Of a stretch of 64,000 nucleotides of DNA, positions 8,552-16,456 are shown one piece after another. The DNA is from CAITSH01 sp945892985 (GTDB lineage: Bacteria > Pseudomonadota > Gammaproteobacteria > Burkholderiales > SG8-39). The stretch is taken from positions 1 through 64,000 of the forward strand of contig CAMDDU010000019.1 of assembly GCA_945892985.1 (NCBI GenBank). The letters are read 5' to 3'. Below the pieces are notes generated by a model that did no database searches, had not been told where the DNA came from, and saw only the letters and a list, made by a program, of their open reading frames with translations. The position numbers were made by a program, and so were the translations under genes. Numbering within the stretch: the first letter of the stretch is position 1; each line of letters opens with the position of its first letter.

Positions 8552-8611
8552 AGCTCCAAAATTCTTCATCCTGTTTTTTCAACGACAGGTTCAGCGTCCC
8601 GCTACTGATAC

Positions 8612-10354
8612 CTACCAGCGGATGAGGGTATTTTTGACCCGCTCAATCACATCATTCCAGCGGCCCGCCGCGGTTTGCCTGAAAATTTTGATCGCCGGGT
8701 ACCAAGGGCTGTCGCTACGCTCCTCGTGCCAGTACCAATGACGGCCGCTGCCAAACGGCAGCATCAGCAACGTCGGTTTTCCCAATGCGCCCGCCAGATG
8801 GGCCGTGGTATTGCTGATAGTGACCACCACGTCGCACGCGCTGATCAACGCGGCCAGACCGTCTATATCATTGAAGTTGTCGATTTCGTCCACGTGAGTT
8901 ATCCGCAGCGCGAATTCATCGTGAAGCTGTTTTCGCTCGGTGGCGGTGTCGCCGTATTGCAAGTCGATAGCCTGAACGTTTTTCAGCGCGAGTATCGGCT
9001 GTAAATCCTTTAGCAAAATGCTTTTTTCTGCGGCGGCCAAATTGTTACGACTGGCCCAGGACAAGCCGCAGATTATGCTTCCGTCGGCCATTCGCTCACG
9101 AATGGAGGGAGATAAATTATCGTTTTGAAACAGGTAATTATTATTGCTCTCTGGAAAATCCGCCCAACGTTTGCGCAGGTGTTGTCCGATGCTGCCGAGG
9201 GCGGCATGGGCGTCGAACGCCAGATGTTGCAGCGGTTGATCCTTCGAGACGATATTGATGCCGGGAAAGGATCGCTGAAACAACGCAACCAGTCGGGGAT
9301 CCACGGCCAGCATAACTGCGCGCGCGTGCCGGACCAACTGCGGCAGCATACCAGCGAACAGAATTTGATCCCCGATACCTTGCTCTCCCCATATCAGCAA
9401 TGTTCCATCCAGGAATTCGCCGTTCCACCATGGCTTGCCGAGTTCGAGCTTCTCTTCTCGTAATTTTCTATTATCTTCATTTTTCCAGCGCCATTCGTAT
9501 CCTTCCCAACCATCCTTAAAATTACCATTTAGCAAATTACAAAAAGATAGATTCAAATGTGCGGGTGCGAAATCAGGTTTGATGCTAATGGCGCTATCGT
9601 AACTGGTAAGTGCTTCATCTAAACGATTTAGCTCTACTAAGGCAAGGCCGCGATTGGTGTAAGCCTCTGCGTGATCAGGTTTGATACTAATGGCAATATC
9701 GTAACTGGTAAGTGCTTCATCTAAACGATTGAGTTCTTTTAGGGCAGTCCCGCGATTGGAGTAAGCGTTTGCGTGATCAGGTTTGATGCTAATGGCACTA
9801 TCGTAACTGGTAAGTGCTTCATCTAAACGATTGAGTTTTTGTAAGGCAATGCCGCGATTGAAGTGAGCCTCTGCGTGATCAGGTTTGATGCTAATGACAC
9901 TATCGTAACTGGTAAGTGCTTCATCTAAACGCTTGAGTTCTTTTAGGGCAGTGCCGCGATTGGAGTAAGCTTCTGCGTGATCAGGCTTGATGCTAATGGC
10001 ACTATCGTAACTAGTAAGTGCTTCATCTAAACGATTGAGTTTTTGTAAGGCAATGCCGCGATTGTAGTAAGCCTCTGCGTAATTGGGATTAATTCGTAAT
10101 GCTTTCGTTAGAAAATCAACTGCTTTTGTAAATTGCTTGGTTTGAACTGATAGGGCACCTAATAACTGTAGCGCATCAAAAGTATTTGCCTGTATTGCTA
10201 AGACTTTTTCGTAAATAGCTTTCGCTGCATTGAGTTTTCCCTGCTGATGTAAAGCTAAACCCTGCGCAATTAAAAGCGACACTTGATTTTGTTGTGGCGC
10301 TGATTTCACTGGTGTTGGTAACTTGCGTTTAGGAATGCTGGGGGGACGAGGCAT
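8612..10354 (-). CDS. TPR protein with glycosyltransferase-like C-terminal domain
   Basis: 580 residues. Residues about 25-260 are TPR repeats. Five of them are nearly identical 34-residue units (RLDEALTSYDSAISIKPDHA, then AYSNRG). The second half (about 300-575) resembles the GT-B/GT9-like domain often fused to TPRs: LLIWGEQGIGDQILFAGMLP near its start, ICGLSWAS in the middle, and LISACDVVVTISNTTAHLAG, the usual donor-site segment, near the end. A protein O-glycosyl transfer role is plausible. The start ATG overlaps the stop of the truncated caspase-like gene by one base (TAATG). It is AT-richer than the flagellar genes. Confidence 0.78.
   Translation of the reverse strand: MPRPPSIPKRKLPTPVKSAPQQNQVSLLIAQGLALHQQGKLNAAKAIYEKVLAIQANTFDALQLLGALSVQTKQFTKAVDFLTKALRINPNYAEAYYNRGIALQKLNRLDEALTSYDSAISIKPDHAEAYSNRGTALKELKRLDEALTSYDSVISIKPDHAEAHFNRGIALQKLNRLDEALTSYDSAISIKPDHANAYSNRGTALKELNRLDEALTSYDIAISIKPDHAEAYTNRGLALVELNRLDEALTSYDSAISIKPDFAPAHLNLSFCNLLNGNFKDGWEGYEWRWKNEDNRKLREEKLELGKPWWNGEFLDGTLLIWGEQGIGDQILFAGMLPQLVRHARAVMLAVDPRLVALFQRSFPGINIVSKDQPLQHLAFDAHAALGSIGQHLRKRWADFPESNNNYLFQNDNLSPSIRERMADGSIICGLSWASRNNLAAAEKSILLKDLQPILALKNVQAIDLQYGDTATERKQLHDEFALRITHVDEIDNFNDIDGLAALISACDVVVTISNTTAHLAGALGKPTLLMLPFGSGRHWYWHEERSDSPWYPAIKIFRQTAAGRWNDVIERVKNTLIRW
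9575..10084. repeat. Five tandem 102-bp coding repeats (34-residue TPR units)
   Basis: The motif AGGTTTGATGCTAATGGCAC recurs with minor changes at 9575, 9677, 9779, 9881 and 9983, exactly 102 bases apart. Each unit encodes one TPR. Identity at DNA level is far above what structural constraint needs, so the array is recently expanded or homogenised. The next unit, at 10085, has diverged. Confidence 0.92.
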
Positions 10355-10680
10355 TATGAAATTCTCGCATTCTCACCTTTGATCTGCACCCCGTGTCGGG
10401 CATAGAACACCAAGGCGACTGATCCGGGCGTTAGCTTGGCGCGAAACTCACGGAGGGTGCTGCCAATCTGTCTGATGCCCAAGTTACTGCGCTCGATCAC
10501 GGTAAAGCCAAGACTTCTCAGCCGGGCAGCCACATCACGTGCGTCATTGACCGGATTGCATAACGGCCCTTGCTTATAAGCGCTGTTGCCAATAACTAAA
10601 GCCACCCGCTGCTCTTTTTGCTGAGCTGATGCGGAGCCAATAATCAACAACCTGGCAAGTAGCGCAATCGTGAATTTCAT
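10354..10680 (-). pseudogene. Truncated caspase-like (peptidase C14) protein
   Basis: The frame begins with a signal peptide (MKFTIALLARLLI to SASAQ). It continues with the caspase-fold segments QRVALVIGNSAYKQGPLCNP, VNDARDVAARLRSLGFTV and ALVFYARHGVQIKGEN. In intact relatives the last motif is FYAGHG, with the catalytic His. Here Gly is replaced by Arg and the protein ends eight residues after GVQIKG, so the catalytic Cys half is absent. The stop is fused to the ATG of the TPR gene (TAATG). It is probably an inactive remnant, although the coupling means it may still be translated. A further upstream start at 10707 is less likely. Confidence 0.72.
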
Positions 10681-10748
10681 CGTTATCCGTCTAGCTAGGC
10701 TGCGCACCCATCGCGCCTTGTGTTGCGTACTACCTTCGATTTTTATAT

Positions 10749-10789
10749 AGCCCCCCCGGCTAGACGATTTGAAAAACGATGGGGGGGCT
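10749..10789. terminator. C7/G7 hairpin, possible terminator
   Basis: AGCCCCCCC and GGGGGGGCT form a perfect 9-bp stem around a 23-base loop. On the plus strand TTTTCTAT follows the stem. The hairpin separates flgN from the caspase remnant. A terminator role on the minus strand, where flgN needs one, is less clear because no T-run follows on that strand. Confidence 0.45.
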
Positions 10790-10918
10790 TTTCTATATCG
10801 GGGTGGTTGGGGTCACCCTTGTAAAACATTCGACAAGTCTCTACCTGTTTTTGCAATCACGCGAGACAAACAGTGATCCTGCCTTCCACGCAAAAGACTC
10901 GGCCTTTCAAGCGGCCGC

Positions 10919-11359
10919 TCAGGCGTCGTCGTAGCCGCGCCCACGCAACAAGCTGGAGACTTTGCCCATGCGGTCATAGACTTCGACCGAGCCGGTGTTC
11001 TCTCCGCTTTGCAAAATGCGTAGCGTGGCGCGTATGGTTTCAAGTTTGCTGCGAATAAGGATGTCGTTACGCCTGTGGGCCGCCTGACACTCGCCCATCA
11101 AGCTCTGAAATACCGCCCACTGCTCGCCCGCCTCCTGTGGCAGGCCGACAGCCGCCGCCGCGCTGTCGGTGGCGCTCACGCGCTGCAACACCCTCGCCAG
11201 GGCCACAAGAATCTGTTCTTTTTCAGGCTGTAACAACTCGAAGGCCGGCAGGTCCTGCACCTTCAGTGCGTTAAATTCGTCTTCGAGCAGCTGACCCAGT
11301 CGGTGCGCCTGATCACACCCACTGGCGATCGCATCGGCGATGCCCACACCCAGACTCAC
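10919..11359 (-). CDS. flgN: FlgN flagellar export chaperone
   Basis: FlgN is the cytosolic chaperone for the hook-junction proteins FlgK and FlgL. The 146 residues are a mostly helical FlgN-type sequence: LGQLLEDEFNALKVQDLPAF at the N-terminus (the family pattern of helix plus a short LE/Q segment), then KEQILVALARVLQ, and a C-terminal RNDILIRSKLETIRATLRIL helix. It starts with GTG at 11359, with AAGG eight bases upstream. It follows flgM on the same strand, the standard flgMN pair. Confidence 0.87.
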   Translation of the reverse strand: MSLGVGIADAIASGCDQAHRLGQLLEDEFNALKVQDLPAFELLQPEKEQILVALARVLQRVSATDSAAAAVGLPQEAGEQWAVFQSLMGECQAAHRRNDILIRSKLETIRATLRILQSGENTGSVEVYDRMGKVSSLLRGRGYDDA

Positions 11360-11393
11360 TATGCCAACCTTGCGAACAATGCTGCCGCCAAGC

Positions 11394-11705
11394 TCAAGCG
11401 CCTTCGGCGTCGTTGGACGAACTGACGTGGTCTATCATTTTTTCCAGGGCCGCAAAGCTCTCAGCCATGCGCTTGTGATCCAGCGGGTAATTGCCGTCGG
11501 CGATCGCCTGCTTGATCGAGGCCACCTTGACGGCGTCAAAACCGGGCTCGGCGGCCAGGCGCTGGGCCGTCGCGCTCAACTCGACCTTGTCATCTTCGCC
11601 GGCTGGCGCGGTCTGTGGCTTGACATCGCCTGGGCGCGTCTTAACCGGCTTGGCGTAGTCAGGGCTTATCGCCCCTGCACCTGTGTTTGAAATTGGGTTC
11701 GTCAT
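11394..11705 (-). CDS. flgM: FlgM anti-sigma-28 factor
   Basis: FlgM holds FliA inactive until the hook is finished and FlgM is exported. The product is 103 residues. The N-terminal half is unstructured and rich in P, K and D. The conserved C-terminal sigma-binding region is visible: DDKVELSATAQRL, then AVKVASIKQAIADGNYPLD and AESFAALEKM. The ribosome site GAGGGA precedes the ATG. It has its own sigma-28 promoter, so the anti-sigma factor responds to FliA activity, and flgN follows 34 bases downstream. Confidence 0.95.
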   Translation of the reverse strand: MTNPISNTGAGAISPDYAKPVKTRPGDVKPQTAPAGEDDKVELSATAQRLAAEPGFDAVKVASIKQAIADGNYPLDHKRMAESFAALEKMIDHVSSSNDAEGA

Positions 11706-11774
11706 ATTAAGTCCCTCTTAAACTCGCCTTATCAGTAACTGGGTCAAAACCGGTTTTTCCGGTACTCATCAAGA

Positions 11775-11801
11775 GAATCGACAGCAATTACAATTCCTTT
11801 A
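11775..11801 (-). promoter_or_regulatory. Sigma-28 (FliA) promoter of flgM-flgN
   Basis: Minus strand: TAAAGGAA, 11 bases, GTCGATTC, close to the FliA consensus with correct spacing. It lies 70 bases upstream of the flgM start. The rest of the 11706-12019 gap is AT-rich and shows no gene. Confidence 0.78.
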
Positions 11802-12019
11802 GCGCATCGTGCATATTTATTCGCATTTCCCCAGGCCCTGCCCACCAGGCGCAATAAAAAATGCTTAAATTTTTATAAAAATATAATACAAACAACAATA
11901 TACCATGACAACGTGATCTAAACTTGGAACTTACAATTAAACCAAAATAAGCACATTGTCAGCCCCTTTCACCCTATTTCACCCCATTCCAGCCCACCAC
12001 TTAGGGGTTCAGCCCGGAC

Positions 12020-13099
12020 TTATAAGCCCCGGGCGGTATTTTTGCCGGTCACCACGCCACCCAGCACGCGACCCGACTCAGGGTTCTTGAGCTGTATCTG
12101 CTCGCCCAGCCTGCCATCCTGTAAGGCCTCAACACGCACGCTAATCTGCAGACCCTGCGCCGCCCCCACCGACAGCAACACAGACTGGCCGCGCTGCACC
12201 AGCACCGCCAAACGCACATCGGAGGCACGCAAAGGCTCGCCAGCCTGCATATTGCGCGTCAATGCGCTGTATTCCAGCCCCTCAATGGAGGTATAAAACC
12301 GCTGACCCGGATCCCGGTTTGCCACCAACCGGGATTCAAACATTCCGGCGTCGATTTGCTGGCCCGCCGAAAGATTCTGCCGCGCCACCAAGACCAACCT
12401 CCCCTCAGACACGTCCGCGGCCAATAAAATATGTCCGGCGGGAAGGTCCCGAACCACCCGCGAGCCCTCCGCCGGCGCCACCCCCGGCGCAGCACCAGCG
12501 GGCACGCTCGAACGCGACAATACCTCGAGCCTATAGGCCTCCGGCTTGAGCAAACCACCTGCCGCCAGCGCCGCGGTGATACGAAGCACGCGCGCGGAAT
12601 CGTCCAGGTCCTGCGGGCGAAAAGAACGTCCCCGGGCCAGGTCGCGCTTGAGCAGGCGCCCGACGACAGCACTGCGATCTTCGAGCGCATCGGCCTCTGC
12701 CATCTCCGCCTGCCGCACGACCAGGTCTGCCTCCCCCAAAACCGTACCCGCAGCGAGGTTGCGCGCCGCGACAACAATATTCTTGGGTGCGCGTACGCTT
12801 ACCTGAATAAACAGTTGCCATACCGGGGCATCACAACGCACCCGCACCAACTCCTTGGATGGAAAAGGAAAATCCATCCGCGCACCGGCCGGACAGGGGC
12901 TGACGCGCAACCTGCCGTCGAGCGCACCGACTTCAACCCGCTCGGCCGCGACCCCGCTTTGCCCCCCCACCCAAGTCCTGACGTCCTGTACCAGGCGATC
13001 GCGCGCCGCGGCGGGCGTGTCAGCGGCTTGGGCTGGCAACAAAAAACCAGCGCACAGTCCAATACAAAGCCCCAAAAGCAGTTTAAGCATGGCAATCAC
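12020..13099 (-). CDS. flgA: FlgA, P-ring assembly chaperone
   Basis: Periplasmic chaperone for P-ring (FlgI) assembly. It is 359 residues, longer than the about 220 of enteric FlgA. It has a signal peptide (LLLGLCIGLCAGFLLPAQA). An N-terminal domain follows with CPAGARMDFPFPSKELVRVRC. The SAF-like domain and C-terminal FlgA core appear as VLVARQNLSAGQQIDAGMFE, QAGEPLRASDVRLAVLVQRG and a final ESGRVLGGVVTGKN. The GTG at 13099 has AGGG five bases upstream; the ATG at 13090 is an alternative start. It lies upstream of flgM and is divergent from the flgB region. Confidence 0.93.
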   Translation of the reverse strand: MIAMLKLLLGLCIGLCAGFLLPAQAADTPAAARDRLVQDVRTWVGGQSGVAAERVEVGALDGRLRVSPCPAGARMDFPFPSKELVRVRCDAPVWQLFIQVSVRAPKNIVVAARNLAAGTVLGEADLVVRQAEMAEADALEDRSAVVGRLLKRDLARGRSFRPQDLDDSARVLRITAALAAGGLLKPEAYRLEVLSRSSVPAGAAPGVAPAEGSRVVRDLPAGHILLAADVSEGRLVLVARQNLSAGQQIDAGMFESRLVANRDPGQRFYTSIEGLEYSALTRNMQAGEPLRASDVRLAVLVQRGQSVLLSVGAAQGLQISVRVEALQDGRLGEQIQLKNPESGRVLGGVVTGKNTARGL

Positions 13100-13220
13100 T
13101 GCAACCCTATCTTTATGAAAGGCTTAGGGTGAACACGCCATCCGCGCTCGCTGGCGCGGCCACCCTGCCCAATGCCCTAGTCTGACCACTTCAGCCCCGG
13201 CACGCAACTTTGACAAAAGC

Positions 13221-13236
13221 TGGCACAGCATTTGCT
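13221..13236 (+). promoter_or_regulatory. Sigma-54 promoter before the LysM/lytic-enzyme gene
   Basis: TGGCACAGCATTTGCT matches the RpoN consensus TGGCACG-N4-TTGCW at all -24/-12 positions except one base. It lies about 125 bases before the start at 13362, so an enhancer-binding activator (FleQ/FlrA type, not in the window) would be needed. Confidence 0.82.
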
Positions 13237-13361
13237 CAAAAGCCCTTATCGCAATCAAGCAGACCGTTTTTTGACAGCACGCCAATCTGGGACCCGCTCA
13301 ACACCATTTGTGCGGGTACTGCGGATCCTCTCAACCCTACTGACGCGCTGCGGAGCCGAAC

Positions 13362-14624
13362 ATGAAGATCGACAGCAAATTCAGCGAACTACTCGCCCAC
13401 CAGACGAGTGGCGGCAGCAATCCCGGTCGCCTCTCCAGCGGAACCCTGCAGCAAGATTTTCGCCAAATACTGCAAGAGGCTGCCCAAACAAAGCCGGCCG
13501 CGCCGCGACCGACCGCGCCGGCTTCGACCACAAGCAGCACGACAACATCCGCCGCTACGCCAGACGCAGCCTTTGCCGTCACCGTACGCGAGAACGACAC
13601 CCTGGCCAATATCGCGCGTCGGGCACTCGAGGCACGGGGCCTGGATTCCAGCCCCCAGGCGTCGCTACGGGCCGCCTTGCAACTCGCCAAGGACAATAAA
13701 CTGCCCAATGCCGACCTGATCTTCCCGGGGCAAAAAATAAACCTGTCAGCCCTGCCCACGGGCAAAGCTGAGAACGGATTCGAATACAACACGCCGGAAG
13801 AGGCTAAGAATAAAGCAACAGCCAATGTAAGCCTCCCCCAAAACCCGAGCACCCAAAGCATGCTCGCAAAACAAAAGGGGCAAGCAGTCATAGCGCAACC
13901 GGGTACAAGCAGAAATACCCCAGGCCGCGACGGACCAACAGCCAACCCCATACTGGAAAAAACACTCGATCGCGCCGTCAGCCTGGGCTATGTCAATCGA
14001 GCGCAAAAACATGCGGTGCGTGACAAAATTCTGTCGCTGGCAAATGAGCATCGTTTTTCCCCCGATGACCTTGCCGTTGTCACGCTGATAGAGAGCGACG
14101 GCATGAACCCCAAGGCCACCAACGGTCGTTGCCACGGACTCATACAGTTTTGCGACGGCCCCAACCGCGGTGCCGCCACGGTGGGCTTCAAACACAACGC
14201 CAAGGCCATCACCGAACTTGGCGTTCTGGATCAACTCGACTTGGTGGGCAAGTATTTCGAGGAGACCGGCTTGCGCCAATTTGGCAAGTCCAAGCCCGCT
14301 TCGCTAGACGACCTTTACCTGACCGTACTCACCCCCGCAGCACGGCGCGAGCGCGGCAGTGACGTTGAGCTCGATATTGCCGGCCAGCAGGCTGCAAGCT
14401 TGTACCCGGGCAACGACACCTCATCAACGATTACGCGCACTTCGCTGCTCGAGGGCCTGCGCCAGAACGCACGCGGCAAACTCGCCGCCCCCATTGCCCA
14501 ACCCGCCCAAGCCAATACCCCCGCCCAGCCCGCCCTCCCCCAGCCCGCCCTCCCCCAACCCAACCGCAACGCACCCATGCGGGTGAGTGCGCTGTCATTC
14601 TCGCAACAGGGCAAGTTTCGCTAG
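13362..14624 (+). CDS. LysM plus lytic-transglycosylase-like flagellar wall hydrolase
   Basis: 420 residues without a Sec signal. Residues about 66-130 form a LysM-type domain (VTVRENDTLANIARRAL, then FPGQKINLS). Residues about 187-330 resemble a lysozyme/SLT fold: VTLIESDGMNPKATNG with a candidate catalytic Glu at 244, then HGLIQF, as in the SLT pattern ES..NP.A....GL.Q. The tail is Pro/Ala rich (PALPQ repeats). It stands between flgA and flgB with its own sigma-54 promoter. FlgJ in this cluster lacks the muramidase domain, so this protein may open the wall for the rod. The enzymatic function is inferred. Confidence 0.7.
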   Translation: MKIDSKFSELLAHQTSGGSNPGRLSSGTLQQDFRQILQEAAQTKPAAPRPTAPASTTSSTTTSAATPDAAFAVTVRENDTLANIARRALEARGLDSSPQASLRAALQLAKDNKLPNADLIFPGQKINLSALPTGKAENGFEYNTPEEAKNKATANVSLPQNPSTQSMLAKQKGQAVIAQPGTSRNTPGRDGPTANPILEKTLDRAVSLGYVNRAQKHAVRDKILSLANEHRFSPDDLAVVTLIESDGMNPKATNGRCHGLIQFCDGPNRGAATVGFKHNAKAITELGVLDQLDLVGKYFEETGLRQFGKSKPASLDDLYLTVLTPAARRERGSDVELDIAGQQAASLYPGNDTSSTITRTSLLEGLRQNARGKLAAPIAQPAQANTPAQPALPQPALPQPNRNAPMRVSALSFSQQGKFR

Positions 14625-14677
14625 CCCCGCCATGCAGCCGACACCCTATCCGGCACACAAGCGGCACCCCATGCAGT

Positions 14678-14735
14678 GGCAAAAATCTGCCACCGCCTGC
14701 GGCAAGCCGGCTGCCGTCGGCGGCAGACTTTTGCC
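14678..14735. terminator. Long imperfect hairpin between the LysM gene and flgB
   Basis: The left arm starts GGCAAAAATCTGCC and continues ACCGCCTGC. The right arm ends GGCAGACTTTTGCC, with only a few mismatches over about 25 bp. A T-poor tail (CCCCCC) follows. It probably ends the upstream transcript, or is a dispersed palindromic element. It lies just before the flgB promoter. Confidence 0.6.
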
Positions 14736-14798
14736 CCCCTTGCTGCCACCCCCGTCATTGGCTGGGCAAGGACGCCCGAAATCGCCAAAAACCGCTTC

Positions 14799-14814
14799 TG
14801 GCACACGCTTTGCT
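14799..14814 (+). promoter_or_regulatory. Sigma-54 promoter of the flgB operon
   Basis: TGGCACACGCTTTGCT fits TGGCACG-N4-TTGCW with one mismatch. It is 83 bases upstream of the flgB start and probably drives the rod-hook genes flgB to flgJ and beyond. Confidence 0.85.
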
Positions 14815-14897
14815 TATACCCCTTCAATAGTAAAAATTATGCCAGTCCCATTCACAACAGAGTCGACCGTTACCACCAAAACTTGAGCGCCCCCACC

Positions 14898-15284
14898 ATG
14901 GACCTTCTTCCCAACACTTTCGGCATCCACGAACAAGCCCTGCGCAACAGAAGCCAGCGGGTAGAGCTGCTCGCGACCAACATCGCCAACGCCAGCACGC
15001 CGCGCTTCAAAGCCCGCGACATGGACTTCAAGCAAGCCCTTGGGATGGCTCAAACCGAGGCGCTCAAGACGACCAATTCACGCCACTTTGACACGGCCGA
15101 GGCGGCGAGCAGCCCGGGCGGGCTCAAGTACCGCATCCCGTTCAACGCCAGCATAGACGGCAACACCGTCGAAATGAGCGTGGAACAGGCGCAGTTCGGC
15201 AAGGCCTCAGCCGATTACCGGGCCAGCCTTATGTTCATTGAAAACAGAGTCAGCGGTATCAAGCGCGCGTTGCGCGGGGAGTAA
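14898..15284 (+). CDS. flgB: FlgB, proximal rod protein
   Basis: 128 residues, normal for FlgB. It begins MDLLPNTFGIHEQALRNRSQ, followed by the rod-protein signature LLATNIANASTPRFKARDMDF and a C-terminal helix ADYRASLMFIENRVSGIKRAL. An open frame extends upstream to 14676, but the ATG at 14898 gives the family N-terminus. flgC follows after 5 bases. It is the first gene of the rod-hook operon. Confidence 0.96.
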   Translation: MDLLPNTFGIHEQALRNRSQRVELLATNIANASTPRFKARDMDFKQALGMAQTEALKTTNSRHFDTAEAASSPGGLKYRIPFNASIDGNTVEMSVEQAQFGKASADYRASLMFIENRVSGIKRALRGE

Positions 15285-15289
15285 TCAAT

Positions 15290-15715
15290 ATGTCTATCTC
15301 AAGCATTTTCGGTATCGCCGGCAGCGCTCTCAACGCCCAGCAGGTGCGCATGAACGTTACCGCCTCCAACCTCGCCAACGCCGGCACCACCGCCTCGAGC
15401 GAGGGTGAGGCCTTCAAGGCGAAGCGTGTGGTGTTCCAGGCCCTGCTCGAAAAAGAACAATCCGGCGGCGGCACACCCAACACCGGTGGCGTCAAGATTG
15501 ACAAAATTATCGATGACACCTCGCCCGCATCAAAAATATACGAACCGAGCCACCCCCAGGCCGACGCCAAGGGTTATCTGTACAAGGCCAACGTCAACGA
15601 GGTTACCGAAATGGTCGAAATGATGGACGCCGCCCGTTCCTTCCAGAACAACGTTGAAGTCGTGAACACCGCCCGCGATCTGATGGTGCGCACGATAGAC
15701 ACCATCAAAAACTGA
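15290..15715 (+). CDS. flgC: FlgC, proximal rod protein
   Basis: 141 residues, standard length. The N-terminal rod signature ALNAQQVRMNVTASNLANAG is clear. The C-terminal helix EVTEMVEMMDAARSFQNNVE is the usual FlgC ending together with NTARDLMVRTIDTIKN. A GGGGAG ribosome site overlaps the end of flgB. It lies between flgB and flgD and assembles with FlgB, FlgF and FlgG in the rod. Confidence 0.97.
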   Translation: MSISSIFGIAGSALNAQQVRMNVTASNLANAGTTASSEGEAFKAKRVVFQALLEKEQSGGGTPNTGGVKIDKIIDDTSPASKIYEPSHPQADAKGYLYKANVNEVTEMVEMMDAARSFQNNVEVVNTARDLMVRTIDTIKN

Positions 15716-15732
15716 ACAAAGGTAAGCACGCC

Positions 15733-16416
15733 ATGACCAGCACAGTGAACACCGGAAACCTCGCCACCATTACCCGCACGGCAGATGCCCAGGCCGCCCT
15801 GGGCAAACAAAACGAGGCCATGGGCAAGAGCGAATTTCTTACCCTCTTCACCGCCCAATTGAAGAACCAGAACCCGCTCGAGCCGGTCAAAAACGAGGCC
15901 TTTGTAGCGCAGCTGGCGCAGTTCTCGCAGCTCGAGGCCACCACCACCATGGCCGCATCGCTAAGCAACCTGGTTGGCTCCATGCAGGGCGACCGCATGA
16001 TGTCCGGGTCCTCCCTGATCGGCAAACAAGTAGCCGCGGTCGGGATCCCCGCCATATTGAGCGGCGGCAACCCCGTGACCTCGATGATCGACCTGCCCAA
16101 CGGGGCAGACAGCGTCAAGATCGAATTCTTCGACCCAAGCGGCGCGCCGGTGCGCGCCGATACGCTTGGCAGCCAGGCCAAGGGCCAAACCTCCTTCATC
16201 TGGGACGGCACCGACGACAATGGCATCGCCCTGCCCGATGGCAACTACAGCATCGTCGCCACCGCCACCCTGGCCGGCCAGAGCAGCGTCATCCCGGTCA
16301 GCACCCTTGCGCAGGTATGGAGCGTCAGCGCGCCGGCCGGCAGCCAGGACCTCAGCCTCGAGGTGGGCCAGGGCATCAGCGTTCCGTTATCGCGCGTCAC
16401 CCGCGTCGGCGGCTAA
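15733..16416 (+). CDS. flgD: FlgD, hook-capping scaffold
   Basis: FlgD caps the growing hook and is later discarded. The 227 residues show the N-terminal FlgD motif GKSEFLTLFTAQLKNQNPLE, then FVAQLAQFSQLEATTTMA. A Tudor/FnIII-like body follows, with FIWDGTDDNGIALPDGNYSI and a final VTRVGG. Length and order agree with the family, and it directly precedes the hook gene. Confidence 0.96.
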   Translation: MTSTVNTGNLATITRTADAQAALGKQNEAMGKSEFLTLFTAQLKNQNPLEPVKNEAFVAQLAQFSQLEATTTMAASLSNLVGSMQGDRMMSGSSLIGKQVAAVGIPAILSGGNPVTSMIDLPNGADSVKIEFFDPSGAPVRADTLGSQAKGQTSFIWDGTDDNGIALPDGNYSIVATATLAGQSSVIPVSTLAQVWSVSAPAGSQDLSLEVGQGISVPLSRVTRVGG

Positions 16417-16456
16417 ACCACTTTTTATTTTCCAGTTCTGAACCAAGGAGCGTCTC

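Noticed and set aside
9575..10084. CRISPR array
   Set aside because: The repeats are contiguous 102-bp coding units without spacers and encode TPRs.
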